From the NCBI GenBank assembly GCA_017616575.1, contig JAFZXW010000172.1:1-5551 (forward strand): a stretch of DNA of 5,551 nt, written 5' to 3'. This DNA is from Candidatus Methanomethylophilaceae archaeon. Lineage in GTDB: Archaea > Thermoplasmatota > Thermoplasmata > Methanomassiliicoccales > Methanomethylophilaceae. How positions within the stretch are numbered: position 1 is the first letter of the stretch; the number at the start of each line of letters is the position of its first letter. A program made the position numbers and the translations under genes. The notes under the pieces were generated by a model. That model was not told the DNA's origin and ran no database searches. It saw only the letters and a list, made by a program, of their open reading frames with translations. This document shows positions 5,514-5,551 of the stretch, one piece after another.

Positions 5514-5533
5514 GGTATTATACCTGATGCATC
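5514..5533 (-). promoter_or_regulatory. Promoter region of the Sel1-repeat gene
   Basis: On the minus strand GGTATAATACC (5514-5524) contains a TATA-like core and is itself a 5-bp inverted repeat around one base. Just upstream lies the 8-bp palindrome GATGCATC (5526-5533), at the position of the archaeal BRE. The core is about 30 nt before ATG 5489 and 57 nt before ATG 5462. Confidence 0.45.
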
Positions 5534-5551
5534 GGCCTCAGACGTCCAAAG

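Overview
The window looks like a GC-rich archaeal chromosome, most likely a gut or host-associated member of the Methanomassiliicoccales (Methanomethylophilaceae-like). This is inference from several features together: archaeal TATA-like boxes placed about 24 nt before start codons that lack Shine-Dalgarno sequences; a secreted BspA-type leucine-rich-repeat protein with a transglutaminase-like domain; an HxlR regulator beside a flavodoxin; a Sel1-repeat protein; and a set of genes that all stop with TGA. There is no rRNA, tRNA or translation marker here to fix the taxonomy.

Layout. Positions 1-988 (minus strand) hold two tandem, related large serine recombinases. The downstream one (1-215) runs off the left edge. 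The upstream one (32-988) has intact resolvase and recombinase domains but loses its usual zinc-ribbon/C-terminal part where the second gene begins; its frame then continues as meaningless sequence through the second gene. A short divergent promoter region (989-1076) separates them from a large secreted protein (about 1077-3341, plus strand). That protein has a signal peptide, a Cys-His-Asp transglutaminase-like domain and two blocks of BspA-type leucine-rich repeats, each closed by the same kind of cap segment. Its only plausible AUG is followed two codons later by an in-frame TAG, so it is either a pyrrolysine/readthrough gene, an AUA-start gene, or a gene damaged at its start.

A perfect 18-bp palindrome (3347-3364) separates it from a convergent two-gene minus-strand operon: a flavodoxin (3630-4049) overlapping a small DUF1294 membrane protein (3370-3645). 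Divergent from the operon is an HxlR-family winged-helix regulator (from 4209) with a 17-bp inverted repeat just before its start. This regulator, flavodoxin and membrane protein form a plausible redox-responsive cassette. The HxlR gene has no stop after its domain and stays open for more than 260 codons antisense to the convergent Sel1-repeat gene (4560-5489, minus strand), whose promoter lies near the right edge.

The window is accessory-type DNA: mobile-element-type recombinases, a surface/adhesion-type protein, a small redox module and a repeat scaffold protein. No CRISPR array, structured RNA gene or complete mobile element was seen.
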